The position numbers were made by a program, and so were the translations under genes. DNA of 64,000 bases, taken from positions 53,101 through 117,100 of the forward strand of contig CAKTYZ010000009.1 of the NCBI GenBank assembly GCA_934635225.1, written 5' to 3'. Every line of letters begins with the position of its first letter. Position 1 is the stretch's first letter. Under the pieces are notes generated by a model. The model made no database searches. It was not told the DNA's origin and worked only from the letters and a program-made list of their open reading frames with translations. The DNA is from an uncultured Kiritimatiellota bacterium. Its GTDB lineage: Bacteria > Verrucomicrobiota > Kiritimatiellia > RFP12 > UBA1067. Below are positions 41,382 to 49,851 of the stretch, piece by piece.

Positions 41382-42728
41382 ATGAAGAAGCTAATCGGTC
41401 TGTTGGGTGTATGTGCAACGACATGCGTGAGCCTCGGCGGTGAATGGGCATTCGCGAATGACACGATTACGGATGGGAACTGGACGCTGGGCGCCCAGTT
41501 CAATGCGTCCGCGAAGACGCTGACCATTACGGGCTACCGCTCGGGTTCGGGTGTACTGGACCTAGACGATCCCGTGGTGAACGGTCTCGCGGTTCAGAAC
41601 GTGTACTTCTGGAATGAGGTGTTCGCGTATCAGAAGGCCGCCCTCACGGAGTTCCGCTGCAATCGGTTCTGGCAGCCGGACAAGAACAACATGACATGGG
41701 CACTTTTCCGCTACAACCAGTCGCTGACGAAGCTCTCCCTGGGCGGAACGGGCGGCGTCCACCTCTGGGCCGACTTCGTGCGCGGCTGCTCCAATCTCGT
41801 CTCGATTGTGCTGGACCTACCGAACCAGACGAACATAGCTTCCTCGGCTTTTGCTCAGACGCCGAAGCTTGAGATGGTTGTCATTCGCTCGGCCAAGCGC
41901 ATGACGCTCCCCGTTAAGTTTTTCCAGGATCGGGCGGCCTTGAGGTCCGTGACGCTGGATCTGCCGCAGAACGCCGAGATCCCCGATTATCTGTTTGACA
42001 AGTGCAAGGCTTTGTCTGAATTAGAGCTGAATCTGGGCGAGGTCACGAAGATCGGGGCTTTGGCGTTCAATTCATGTGGCAAATTGAAAACCAATGTCGC
42101 GGCGCTCTGCCCGCCGTCCGTTTCTGCCGTCGCGACACGTGCTTTTGAGGGGTGTTTGGAACTGTCGGGGGATCTTGTGCTGACGAATCTGCAGTACTTT
42201 GGCGACGGCGCGTTTGCGTGGACGAAGCTTTCGCGTGCAGAATTGCGTGGGCCGATTGTGCAGAGCGGCTGGAAGAATGACGCATATGGCAACGGCGTGC
42301 GCTTCTCCGGTGTGATTACCCTTAAAGAGGTCGTGTTTGACTTGCCGAATCTGACGCGCCTTGACTCAGGTGACTTCGAAAATTGCTGGGCGTTGAGCAG
42401 CGTCTATTTTTGGCGCAAGCCGTTTAACGCGACATCCTTACGTCACCTGCTCAATGGCAAAGGTCTCTCGGCGAAGACCTGCACGCTGCTCGTCTCGCCG
42501 CAGCAGTGGCCATTTGCCGAGCGTGCGACGAGTGGGTGGCGTGTGTTGACGACGGCGGAACGGATGGACGTGCGCAAGCCTACGCGTTGTCTCGGGATGT
42601 GCGACGTCGGAGATCCTTCGGTCATCGAGAATGCCGAGTTGAAACTCACCCAGCAGCGTCTGGCGTGGTTCGCGCGGTGGAATTCGCCGTATGACGTGAT
42701 GCAGGGTTTCGCTTTCACCCTTCGATAG
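41382..42728 (+). CDS. Exported BspA-type leucine-rich repeat protein
   Basis: A 448-residue protein with signal peptide MKKLIGLLGVCATTCVSLGG. Several LRR_5-type repeats are visible: SNLVSIVLDLPNQTNIASSAFA, ALRSVTLDLPQNAEIPDYLFDKC, ALSELELNLGEVTKIGALAFNSC and LTRLDSGDFENC. The N-terminus has a NWTLGAQFNASAKTLTITGY beta segment. BspA-like LRR proteins are surface binding proteins. Here it precedes two glycosidase genes with 9 bases to the next start, so it may help bind polysaccharide or host material. Confidence 0.8.
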   Translation: MKKLIGLLGVCATTCVSLGGEWAFANDTITDGNWTLGAQFNASAKTLTITGYRSGSGVLDLDDPVVNGLAVQNVYFWNEVFAYQKAALTEFRCNRFWQPDKNNMTWALFRYNQSLTKLSLGGTGGVHLWADFVRGCSNLVSIVLDLPNQTNIASSAFAQTPKLEMVVIRSAKRMTLPVKFFQDRAALRSVTLDLPQNAEIPDYLFDKCKALSELELNLGEVTKIGALAFNSCGKLKTNVAALCPPSVSAVATRAFEGCLELSGDLVLTNLQYFGDGAFAWTKLSRAELRGPIVQSGWKNDAYGNGVRFSGVITLKEVVFDLPNLTRLDSGDFENCWALSSVYFWRKPFNATSLRHLLNGKGLSAKTCTLLVSPQQWPFAERATSGWRVLTTAERMDVRKPTRCLGMCDVGDPSVIENAELKLTQQRLAWFARWNSPYDVMQGFAFTLR

Positions 42729-42737
42729 GTTGCCTTT

Positions 42738-44921
42738 ATGCGAATGTCCCTGATGGCTCTTCTGTCCCTCTGCGCGGTTGCACCTCTGTTCGCCAGCCTT
42801 CCTTACGTAAGCGATGACTTCGTGCCGGGTGTGCAGGAGACTGCGACGGGTTTTTTCCGCGTCGTTCGGCGCACGGACGGGCAATGGTGGACAATCGATC
42901 CGCTCGGGCGTGGCACGTTCCTGCGCGGCATCGACCACATCACCTACGGTGGGCATTGGTGCGCGTTCACGAAGCGAAGCCCATACCACGAAGCCAACAA
43001 GGTGCACTTCCCAAATAAGCTCGACTGGGAGGCGGACACGGTCGCGAAGATGCAGGCGTGGGGCTTTAATATGCTCGGTGCGGGATGCGATCCCGCGCTC
43101 GGGAAAGGCGGCCTTGTTCGCACGGGGTTTGTCTCAATTGGCGAAGGCTTCTGCCGGGCGCAGGGCGACTGGAAGGAGACGTTCATCTGCCCGTTTGAAA
43201 ACACGCCGTGTTCGGCGTTCCCGAACGTGTTCCACCCGCGGTTCGCCGTGTGGTGCGACGAGCAGGCGCGCCGGCGGTGCGCGGCGAGCAAGGATGACCC
43301 GTGGATTTTCGGACACTTCATCGACAACGAGCTGGCATGGTGGGGGCGGACGTTGCCGCCGACGTCGGGGACGGGCCTGTTTGACGCGGTGACGCGGTTG
43401 CCGCGTGACCACTCGGCGTATGTCGCGTTGCAGCGGTTCATGGCCGAACGCGGTTCGGATGAGGGTGCGGCATCGGCGGTGGACAAGCTCGATTTCTTGT
43501 GCTTTGCGGCGGAGATCTACTTCCGTGAATCGGCGCTGGCCATCCGTCGGCATGACCCGAATCACCTTGTCCTCGGTTCACGTTTCGCGGGGCTGGATGG
43601 TGCTCACCCGGTTGTCTGGGAAATGGCGGGCCGCTATTGCGATGTCATTACCTTCAACTGCTACCCCTGGGCTGATCTCGCGCGAGGCGTCGTGCTGACG
43701 GCGCGTCCGCCAGTGGGCGAGCCGATTGACACAGCGTTTGCGCGCGTTTACGCTCGCGTCAAGAAGCCTCTGATTGTGACTGAATGGAGTTTCCCGTCGA
43801 TTGATTCGGGACTCCCCTGCCAGTATGGCGCAGGCCAGCGCGTGAGAACGCAGAATGTCCGCGTGAGGGCGACGGAACTCTTTGCACGGACAATGCTCGC
43901 GTCTCCCTACTTCGTCGGCTACGACTATTTCATGTGGGTGGACCAACCGCCCGAAGGCTTCAACACGGCCTTTCGCGAGAACACGAACTATGGGCTTCTC
44001 ACGAACGAGGGCGTACCGTATGCTGGACTGACGGAGATGTTCGCACGACTGCATCGGGAGGTCGGCGCGGCGCGTGCGGCGGCAGAGCCAGTCGCGCACA
44101 CGTGGACGCCAGGCTCGACCTGTGCGGCAGAGCCGTTCCTTGCGGTGTGCTTTACGAATGCTTCTGGCGTTGTGCGCGGGACCGATTCCGACGGAACGCT
44201 TGTCGTGTCGAATCGCGCGGGCCTTGTCCTGTCCTGTCGCCCGGGCGAGTCTGCTGTCTTTCGTGACGTCCGGTTCAAAGGGACGCCCGTTGGCTCGTTC
44301 GGGGGACTGGTCCGCACGCGACAGGGCGATGCGTTGGCGTGGCATTCGGTTGGACAGACGACGGCGGCTGTTTGGCGCGTGCGGAACGGACGCGATGTGC
44401 TGGAGACGACGGGGACTGGCGTTGCGGGTGACACGACTTTTGAGGTCGTGCAGGAGTTTGTCGTACATCCGTTTCGTCCGTGGGTCTTCTGTAACCTCGT
44501 TCGCGTACGGAACGCCGGAACTTCGCCGTTGACGGTGGATGGTTGGTTTTTTCGTCAGAATCCGGCTTTTTCGCCCGAAGATCCCGCAGCTTTGCCTAAA
44601 CGTGTGCCGAACCTCTACGCCGCCGCGCTTCGTGATGTCTGGGTGGATGCGCAAAGCCCCCGCTATTGGGGCGGACTTTCGTTTGGCGCGGCGGCTGAAC
44701 GCTTCAACTATTTCTTGGGCAGTGGACGTGTGCCGTTGCCGGACGCAATCTTTCGTCCGCCATGCGGCACGCGAGTGCTGGGGCCGGGCGAGGTGTGGGA
44801 GCCGGCGGGCGACGCGTGGATGCTGGCTGTCTGCGGAGACGAAGGCCGCGTGGGCTGGCAGAAGCTGGTGTGCGCTTTCGAGCGACGTGTCTTGAACGAA
44901 AACGACAACGGAGAAAGGTAG
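42738..44921 (+). CDS. Clan GH-A glycoside hydrolase, agarase-like, with C-terminal beta domain
   Basis: A 727-residue exported enzyme (signal MRMSLMALLSLCAVAPLFAS). The barrel begins GFFRVVRRTDGQWWTIDPLGRG, similar to GH50 but diverged. The clan GH-A pair is clear: DNELAWW with acid/base about E198 and IVTEWSFPS with nucleophile about E349. The last ~280 residues form a beta-rich domain (FRDVRFKGTPVGSFGGL, EVVQEFVVHPFRPWVF) not found in the other two GH50-like proteins here. The substrate is unknown and the GH family should be checked. GH36 follows after 6 bases. Confidence 0.75.
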   Translation: MRMSLMALLSLCAVAPLFASLPYVSDDFVPGVQETATGFFRVVRRTDGQWWTIDPLGRGTFLRGIDHITYGGHWCAFTKRSPYHEANKVHFPNKLDWEADTVAKMQAWGFNMLGAGCDPALGKGGLVRTGFVSIGEGFCRAQGDWKETFICPFENTPCSAFPNVFHPRFAVWCDEQARRRCAASKDDPWIFGHFIDNELAWWGRTLPPTSGTGLFDAVTRLPRDHSAYVALQRFMAERGSDEGAASAVDKLDFLCFAAEIYFRESALAIRRHDPNHLVLGSRFAGLDGAHPVVWEMAGRYCDVITFNCYPWADLARGVVLTARPPVGEPIDTAFARVYARVKKPLIVTEWSFPSIDSGLPCQYGAGQRVRTQNVRVRATELFARTMLASPYFVGYDYFMWVDQPPEGFNTAFRENTNYGLLTNEGVPYAGLTEMFARLHREVGAARAAAEPVAHTWTPGSTCAAEPFLAVCFTNASGVVRGTDSDGTLVVSNRAGLVLSCRPGESAVFRDVRFKGTPVGSFGGLVRTRQGDALAWHSVGQTTAAVWRVRNGRDVLETTGTGVAGDTTFEVVQEFVVHPFRPWVFCNLVRVRNAGTSPLTVDGWFFRQNPAFSPEDPAALPKRVPNLYAAALRDVWVDAQSPRYWGGLSFGAAAERFNYFLGSGRVPLPDAIFRPPCGTRVLGPGEVWEPAGDAWMLAVCGDEGRVGWQKLVCAFERRVLNENDNGER

Positions 44922-44927
44922 AACAAA

Positions 44928-46679
44928 ATGAAAAAGAAGATTGGCATGGCGGCGCTGTGTGCGGCGATGTGCGGGGGCGCCTATGCGGGCGAGATCACGA
45001 GCGGACTCGTGGGGACTATTCGCTATGACGAGACGCCTGGATGGACGATTGCGTCGCGCGTCGAGCGACTGGCGGACGGACGGGAGAAGATTCTCGTCTC
45101 GTTCTCGTCCGAGACACCGCATATGCCGCCGCGCACGGCTTTTACGCTTCGCTTTCCGCTTCGTGATGCCGTCGGACGTTGGCATACTGGCGCGGGTCTC
45201 GGGAAAAACCTGCCGCCTGTGTGGGGGTGCGGTCTGACGGGAACACTCGCGAGCCAGGCACCCGTCGTCTCGGTTTTTTCGGACTCGAACCGCAATCGCG
45301 GCCTCGTGGCGTGTTCTGAGGCACTTCGCCGTGTCCACTATTACATGGGCGTTGTTGAGGAAACGACCGAGATCGAGTATCGCGCGGTGCTCTTTCCTGA
45401 GCCGGAGGCTTCGCTTGATGCGTATACGGTTGAGTTCTTGCTCGATTTTCGCGATGTCTTCTATGCGGACGCGATTCGCGACACGTTTGCGTGGTATGCC
45501 GCGATGCCGGCGTATCGGATTGGTGACGTACCGTCCGCCGCGTTCGGTCCGCTCTACTCGTTCTGGTACTCGTACCATCAGGACGTCTTTGCCGCGCCTG
45601 TGGAGGCAGAGTGTGCCGAGGCCATCAAGTTCGGGATGAAGACCGCGATTCTTGATGACGGCTGGCAGACGGATGACCATAACCGCGGCTATGCCTTCTG
45701 TGGCGATTGGAATGTCTCGACGAACCGCTTTCCCGATTTCGCCGCGCATATTGCGCGCGTGCGGGCGATGGGGCTGAAGTACATGATCTGGTATTCTGTG
45801 CCGTATGTCGGCGTGAGATCGGCGAACTATGCGCGGTTCAAGGGCAAATACCTCCGGATTCGCAAGGAACATGAGACGGCCATCCTCGATCCGCGCTTCC
45901 CCGAGGTGCGTGAGTTCCTGATCGGCAAGTATGAGGCGGCGATGCGCGACTGGGGGCTGGACGGTCTCAAGCTCGACTTTATTGACGAGATGCATTTCCA
46001 GGGGGAGGACCCGGCTGTCAAGGAGAACTATGCTGGACGTGACATCAAGTCGTTGCCGTTGGCCGTGGACCGCCTCATGACGGACATCCGCACGCGGCTT
46101 CAGGCAATCAAGAAGGATGTGCTGATTGAGTTCCGCCAGCCGTACATCGGCCCAGCGATTCGCAAGTACGGCAATATGCTCCGCGCATGCGACTGCCCGA
46201 TGGATCCGCTGATGAACCGCGTCCGCACGCTGGACTTGCGTCTCACGTCGGGTGAAGTTGCCGTCCATGCGGATATGTTGGAGTGGGATGCGGGCGATAC
46301 GCCCGAGGGTGCGTCCAAGCAGTTCTGGAGCATTCTCTTTTCCGTGCCGCAGATTTCCGTCCGTTTGGCCGAGATTCCCGCGTCCCACCGCACGAAGCTG
46401 AAGGAAATGCTCGACTTCTGGATGGCGCACCGTGAGACGCTGATGAAGGGCGAGTTGCGCCCGATGCGTCCGGACTTGAACTATCCGATTGTCTACGCTT
46501 ACGGGAAAGACGAGCAGGTCATTGCCGTCTACGATGCGGGACTGGTCGCCGAAATCGACCGTACGCGCGGCGGAAAGGTATTTCTCGTGAACGCGACGGA
46601 TGCGGCGCGCCTCGTTCTCCGCGAGAATGGGCGTGTGCGAGAAGTCTCCGTTCGCCCCTGCTCGGCGACAGAACTGTGA
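44928..46679 (+). CDS. GH36/clan GH-D alpha-galactosidase-like enzyme
   Basis: A 583-residue exported protein (signal ending CGGAYAG). Clan GH-D landmarks are AILDDGWQTDD, GLDGLKLDFIDEM with nucleophile about D350, and FRQPYIG...RACDCPMD with acid/base about D422. An N-terminal beta domain (~190 residues) and a short C-terminal beta domain surround the barrel, as in GH36. It should release terminal alpha-galactose or a related sugar. RBS GGAGAAAGG lies upstream. Together with the LRR and GH-A genes it forms one unit started at the promoter near 41343. Confidence 0.82.
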   Translation: MKKKIGMAALCAAMCGGAYAGEITSGLVGTIRYDETPGWTIASRVERLADGREKILVSFSSETPHMPPRTAFTLRFPLRDAVGRWHTGAGLGKNLPPVWGCGLTGTLASQAPVVSVFSDSNRNRGLVACSEALRRVHYYMGVVEETTEIEYRAVLFPEPEASLDAYTVEFLLDFRDVFYADAIRDTFAWYAAMPAYRIGDVPSAAFGPLYSFWYSYHQDVFAAPVEAECAEAIKFGMKTAILDDGWQTDDHNRGYAFCGDWNVSTNRFPDFAAHIARVRAMGLKYMIWYSVPYVGVRSANYARFKGKYLRIRKEHETAILDPRFPEVREFLIGKYEAAMRDWGLDGLKLDFIDEMHFQGEDPAVKENYAGRDIKSLPLAVDRLMTDIRTRLQAIKKDVLIEFRQPYIGPAIRKYGNMLRACDCPMDPLMNRVRTLDLRLTSGEVAVHADMLEWDAGDTPEGASKQFWSILFSVPQISVRLAEIPASHRTKLKEMLDFWMAHRETLMKGELRPMRPDLNYPIVYAYGKDEQVIAVYDAGLVAEIDRTRGGKVFLVNATDAARLVLRENGRVREVSVRPCSATEL

Positions 46680-46743
46680 TCTCGTAGTCGTGCGGCGGAC
46701 CTTGTGGCGTTGACGGCGTTTAAGCGAGCGCGACGCTGTCTGA

Positions 46744-46884
46744 TCCTCTCCAGATGTTGCGCAGTTCCCGAATACGATCTTTACGCTGTCTGACGCGTTC
46801 AAGGCCACGGGCTGGGATCTTCGGACGGTGGACGGCATGCTTGTCCTGAAGAAGTCCGCCGGTTTCAAGATTCTGCTTCGTTAA
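46744..46884 (+). pseudogene. Orphan C-terminal tail of an exported/surface protein gene
   Basis: A 46-codon open segment, bounded upstream by a stop at 46741, encodes a tail with IFTLSDAFKATGWDLRTVDG and VLKKSAGFKILLR before TAA. It has no start codon or RBS of its own. Short C-terminal segments of this style (a last beta hairpin then hydrophobic-Arg end) occur on large secreted repeat proteins in related bacteria. It lies 41 bases from the insertion sequence, so the rest of the gene was probably lost in a rearrangement linked to the element. Low certainty. Confidence 0.4.
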
Positions 46885-46982
46885 GCGGTAGTCCGCCGCG
46901 TCCAAGGGGTGGTCATCCCCCGCGATTCGTCAAGTAGAAAAGACACCGTAGGAGCGCCGATTGAGCGGGCTTCAGCGGTGAG

Positions 46983-47004
46983 TTCGTCAAATGCGAGGAC
47001 ACCG
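46983..47004 (+). repeat. Inner left inverted repeat of the insertion sequence
   Basis: This 22-mer matches the reverse complement of 48357-48378 with one mismatch (GCG versus GCC). The AGGACACCG core recurs as AAGACACCG exactly 56 bases upstream. Confidence 0.85.
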
Positions 47005-47112
47005 TGGAAGTGATATTCGGGTGTGGGTCGATGGATGGGGCGGCAGAGGCCGTCCCCGAAGGGGCGGCGCGTAGCGCCGAGGCCCTGCCGCCCCATCCAT
47101 CGGAAACCTTTC

Positions 47113-48333
47113 TCACTTGCATACGGCCACCTGCGATTCCGCCGTCGGCCCCTGGGCCGGTCCGCCCGTTTCCGCCGCCCGCTGCCTGCGGAGGATTCGG
47201 GACCATCTCCGAAGAACGAAGCGGTACAGCTCGATTCCGTCCGTGGACGTGATCCTTGACTTGATCCGGGCCGAGCATGCTTCGCCTGCGGACTGCTCGT
47301 CAATCACGCGCTGTGCCGGGAGTCTTGGCTTGTCGTACTTCTTTCCGAAGCCCTTGGCCGTGTCTTTCTTCGCCCTCTGCGTGATCATGATGCAGGGCCT
47401 GCAGAAGTTGAAATGCTCGGACCATTCCGTACAGACGGCGGCCATCTGGTCTCGCAGCGCGAGATTGTCGATGCGAACCTCTCCGAAGAGGCCCCTGACA
47501 ATCGACCCGTTCTTCTGCTCGACGTGCGCGTTGTCGTTCTTGTGATGAGACCGCGACCTCTGGAAGCTGATTTCCGGATGGCTCTTCACGAACGTCACCA
47601 GGTGGCTGTTCATGAACTCCCTGCCGTTGTCGTAATGGAGGGAGAGAATCCTGAACGGGAAACGTTTCATGAGGATTTCCATTGCATTCAGCACTTCTGC
47701 TGCGCCTCTGTTCCAGACCGGACAGATCTCCGTCCATTGGGTTTTCCTGTCGGTCGGCGTGAGGATCCAGAAGAAGTTGCCGTGCATGTCGCCGCCGCAG
47801 AGGGCGACGGTGTCGACCTGGAGATGCCCGGGCTCCGTCGCGGCTGCGATCGTCTTCTCGCCCGAGCAGCAGGTGAAGTAGGTGGCCGGATCGTTCTTTC
47901 CCGAGCGTCGGTTCTTGCGCATGGAGCCAGGACCTTTCCGCTCGAGGCCCTTGATCGCCCGGTCCATGGTGGAAGCGCTCATCGCTGCGACTTCGGCGGA
48001 GACGGACGAGTCTACGTGCTCGAGCTCCGCGAGGTTGGCAAGGGCCTGGTCGATGATGGCCTTGAGGTATTTCGTGCACATGCAGCCCGTTGCGTACCAG
48101 ACCCGCCTGAACAGCTCCAGGGCCTTGTCCGAGTATGCCTTTCCCCGACCCTTGGGGTCCTTGTACTTCCGGTTTCCTGTCAGGAGCTTGTTCGCGTATT
48201 TGCGGTCGAAGCCGAAGGCCTGGCACGTCGAGTTGATGAGTGCGGTCTTCTTGGCCTTGCTTTTCAGCTGCGCGTAGGCGCGCCTCTGGGCGCCGACGAA
48301 TTCCATTGTCGTTCTTCGTGACATAGTGCTCAT
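47113..48333 (-). CDS. DDE integrase-core transposase
   Basis: A 406-residue intact transposase. The N-terminus holds a basic helix-turn-helix region (TCQAFGFDRKYANKLLTGN). The rve-type catalytic domain has the first Asp in LQVDTVALCGG, the second in SLHYDNGREF, and the Glu in DNAHVEQKNGS, 36 residues after the second Asp. The C-terminus is Arg-rich (RRWSRILRRQRAAE). It resembles single-ORF integrase-superfamily elements; I cannot assign the IS family. Several ATGs (48333, 48324, 48306) are possible starts. Confidence 0.88.
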   Translation of the reverse strand: MSTMSRRTTMEFVGAQRRAYAQLKSKAKKTALINSTCQAFGFDRKYANKLLTGNRKYKDPKGRGKAYSDKALELFRRVWYATGCMCTKYLKAIIDQALANLAELEHVDSSVSAEVAAMSASTMDRAIKGLERKGPGSMRKNRRSGKNDPATYFTCCSGEKTIAAATEPGHLQVDTVALCGGDMHGNFFWILTPTDRKTQWTEICPVWNRGAAEVLNAMEILMKRFPFRILSLHYDNGREFMNSHLVTFVKSHPEISFQRSRSHHKNDNAHVEQKNGSIVRGLFGEVRIDNLALRDQMAAVCTEWSEHFNFCRPCIMITQRAKKDTAKGFGKKYDKPRLPAQRVIDEQSAGEACSARIKSRITSTDGIELYRFVLRRWSRILRRQRAAETGGPAQGPTAESQVAVCK

Positions 48334-48356
48334 GCCTCATATTCTAAGCCAAATTG

Positions 48357-48378
48357 CGGTGTCCTGGCATTTGACGAA
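48357..48378 (+). repeat. Inner right inverted repeat of the insertion sequence
   Basis: This pairs with 46983-47004. Its core GGTGTCC recurs at 48414, again 56 bases further out, mirroring the left end. Confidence 0.85.
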
Positions 48379-48485
48379 TGCGCCATCCCCAGCGAAGATG
48401 AGAATTTGGCTATGGTGTCCGGCATTATAAAGAATTGCGCCCCTCATCTCCGGGTTGGAGGGCGTGTGCATGTACGGCGAAAATT

Positions 48486-48494
48486 TGGTATAAT
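48486..48494 (+). promoter_or_regulatory. Extended -10 promoter of the DUF3127 gene
   Basis: TGGTATAAT, 22 bases before ATG 48517, with AAAAGGAG as the ribosome-binding site between. It lies about 50 bases outside the insertion sequence. Confidence 0.7.
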
Positions 48495-48516
48495 AGTCTT
48501 TAATAAAAGGAGATTA

Positions 48517-48903
48517 ATGGCACAGTTCTTTGATTACACGGGCGTCGTGGACGAGGTTCATGAGACGCAGAGCTTCGGGTCAAGCGGTTTTACCAAGCGT
48601 GACGTCATCGTCGGCAATGACGTTGATTCACCGTCGAAGTATCCGAATCCCGTCAAGTTCACCTTCAAGAAGGACAATTGCTCGCTTTTGAACGGCATCA
48701 AGAAAGGCCAGCGAGTGAAGATTCACTTTGTCATTGACGGTCGCCGTTGGGAGGGTCCTCGAGGCGTGGCGTTTTTCACAGACCTCACAGGACTCAAGAT
48801 TGAGGTCTTGAATGGGGACGGCTCCTCGACTGAGCCGGTCCCGATGCCCGCCGAACCCGATTTCCCCTCTGACGCCGGTGACGTGGACGATATGCCTTTC
48901 TAA
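48517..48903 (+). CDS. DUF3127-like OB-fold protein with SSB-like acidic tail
   Basis: A 128-residue protein. The body (GVVDEVHETQSFGSSGFTKRDVIV, then KKGQRVKIHFVIDGRRW and FFTDLTGLKIEVL) has the beta-rich pattern of DUF3127, an OB-fold family related to single-strand-binding proteins. The last residues are GDVDDMPF, closely resembling the DDDIPF tip that SSB uses to recruit partner proteins. This suggests a DNA-associated role, not proven. Upstream in-frame starts are excluded by the promoter at 48486. The end overlaps the likely prmC start by 26 bases. Confidence 0.75.
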   Translation: MAQFFDYTGVVDEVHETQSFGSSGFTKRDVIVGNDVDSPSKYPNPVKFTFKKDNCSLLNGIKKGQRVKIHFVIDGRRWEGPRGVAFFTDLTGLKIEVLNGDGSSTEPVPMPAEPDFPSDAGDVDDMPF

Positions 48904-49735
48904 GGCTTCGGCCTTTTTGGATGCCAAGGGAGTTCCTGATGCGCAACTCGCTGCGGAACTTCTGATGGCAAGGCTCTTGAAGACGGATCGAGGCTTCCTT
49001 TTTGCCGCTCTTGACCGTGAGGTCTCGGATCGGCAACTGGAGGCGATGCGGCGTGGGATTGTGCGGCTTGTCAAGGGCGAGCCGATTCAATATATCCTTG
49101 GCGAGTGGGACTTCCGAACGCTGACCCTGAAATGCGACCGCCGCGCACTGATTCCGCGTCCGGAGACGGAGGAACTTGTCACGCGCGTACTGAAATACCT
49201 GCGGCGTGACGTGGAGGCAGTGCCGTTTGTCGTGGACGTCGGGACGGGGACGGGCGCGATTGTCTTGTCCCTCGCGAAGGAGTTTGTGGGGAGAGCGATC
49301 TTTCTCGGAACGGATGTCAGCGAGGACGCGATTGCATTGGCGCGCACGAATGCCGAGGCATGCGGACTGTCGGAGAAGGTGCGGTTGGCCGTGGCGGACG
49401 GCTTGGACGACTTTGACGAACCGCAGAGTGTCGATGTCATCGTCTCCAATCCGCCGTATGTCGAAAGCGCGATGTGTGAGACGCTGGACCCACGCGTGAA
49501 AGATCATGAGCCGCGCCTTGCGCTGGACGGGGGCGTGACAGGGCTTGACTTCTATGATCGATATCTGTCCGATGCGGTCAATCTGCTCAAGCCGGGCGGG
49601 GCCGTCTTTTTTGAGATTGGCGCAGATCAGGGTGCGGCGCTTCAAGAACTGATGACGGACTATGGCTTTGGCGACATCGCGATTGAGAAGGATTTCGCGG
49701 GGCAGGATCGCTATGCGTCCGCGATTCTCGCGTGA
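48878..49735 (+). CDS. prmC: Release factor glutamine methyltransferase
   Basis: About 285 residues if started at GTG 48878; TTG 48917 is a shorter alternative, and the ATG at 48812 lies deep inside the previous gene. The N-terminal helical domain (PDAQLAAELLMARLLKTDRG) is followed by GEPIQYILGEWDFR, IPRPETEELV, the SAM-binding DVGTGTGAI, and VSNPPYVES with the NPPY motif that binds glutamine. The enzyme methylates the GGQ glutamine of RF1 and RF2. It is translationally coupled to the DUF3127 gene. No prfA is adjacent in this window. Confidence 0.93.
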   Translation: MTWTICLSKASAFLDAKGVPDAQLAAELLMARLLKTDRGFLFAALDREVSDRQLEAMRRGIVRLVKGEPIQYILGEWDFRTLTLKCDRRALIPRPETEELVTRVLKYLRRDVEAVPFVVDVGTGTGAIVLSLAKEFVGRAIFLGTDVSEDAIALARTNAEACGLSEKVRLAVADGLDDFDEPQSVDVIVSNPPYVESAMCETLDPRVKDHEPRLALDGGVTGLDFYDRYLSDAVNLLKPGGAVFFEIGADQGAALQELMTDYGFGDIAIEKDFAGQDRYASAILA

Positions 49736-49797
49736 GGTCGTTTCGGTGCGGCTTGTCCGCATCCGCCAATTTCGCTGTTCCGTACGGTGCGTTCGTA

Positions 49798-49806
49798 TGG
49801 TATAAT
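49798..49806 (+). promoter_or_regulatory. Extended -10 promoter of proB
   Basis: TGGTATAAT. The in-frame ATG at 49810 is only 3 bases after the box and would precede the transcription start, so the proB start at 49852 is favoured. Confidence 0.7.
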
Positions 49807-49851
49807 ACAATGGTAGCGTTGTTACGCGCGTTATTAAGAGAGAGGACTCGT

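Larger units (their letters stand above)
46926..48434 (-). mobile_element. Insertion sequence with doubled terminal motifs
   Basis: A single transposase gene is bracketed by a 22-base inverted repeat with one mismatch (46983-47004 and 48357-48378), beginning TTCGTCAAATGC. A second, weaker copy of the same motif lies 56 bases further out on each side (46926-46948 and 48413-48434). The element is about 1.40 kb by the inner repeats or 1.51 kb by the outer ones. I could not see a target-site duplication for either pair. Its left end follows an orphan gene tail. Confidence 0.75.

Noticed and set aside
43578..46868. 1096-codon open frame on the minus strand
   Set aside because: It lies entirely opposite two well-supported hydrolase genes, is Arg/His-rich with no family motifs, and is explained by GC-rich codon use on the plus strand.
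46680..46925. tRNA or other structured RNA next to the insertion sequence
   Set aside because: I found no cloverleaf arms or CCA-like end, and the segment is better read as a gene remnant.
47413..48321. 302-codon plus-strand ORF in the insertion sequence
   Set aside because: It is antisense to an intact transposase with a full D-D-E set.
49810..49851. Upstream ATG as the proB start
   Set aside because: It is 3 bases after the -10 box and would lie before the transcription start; ATG 49852 has its own ribosome-binding site and begins at the family start.
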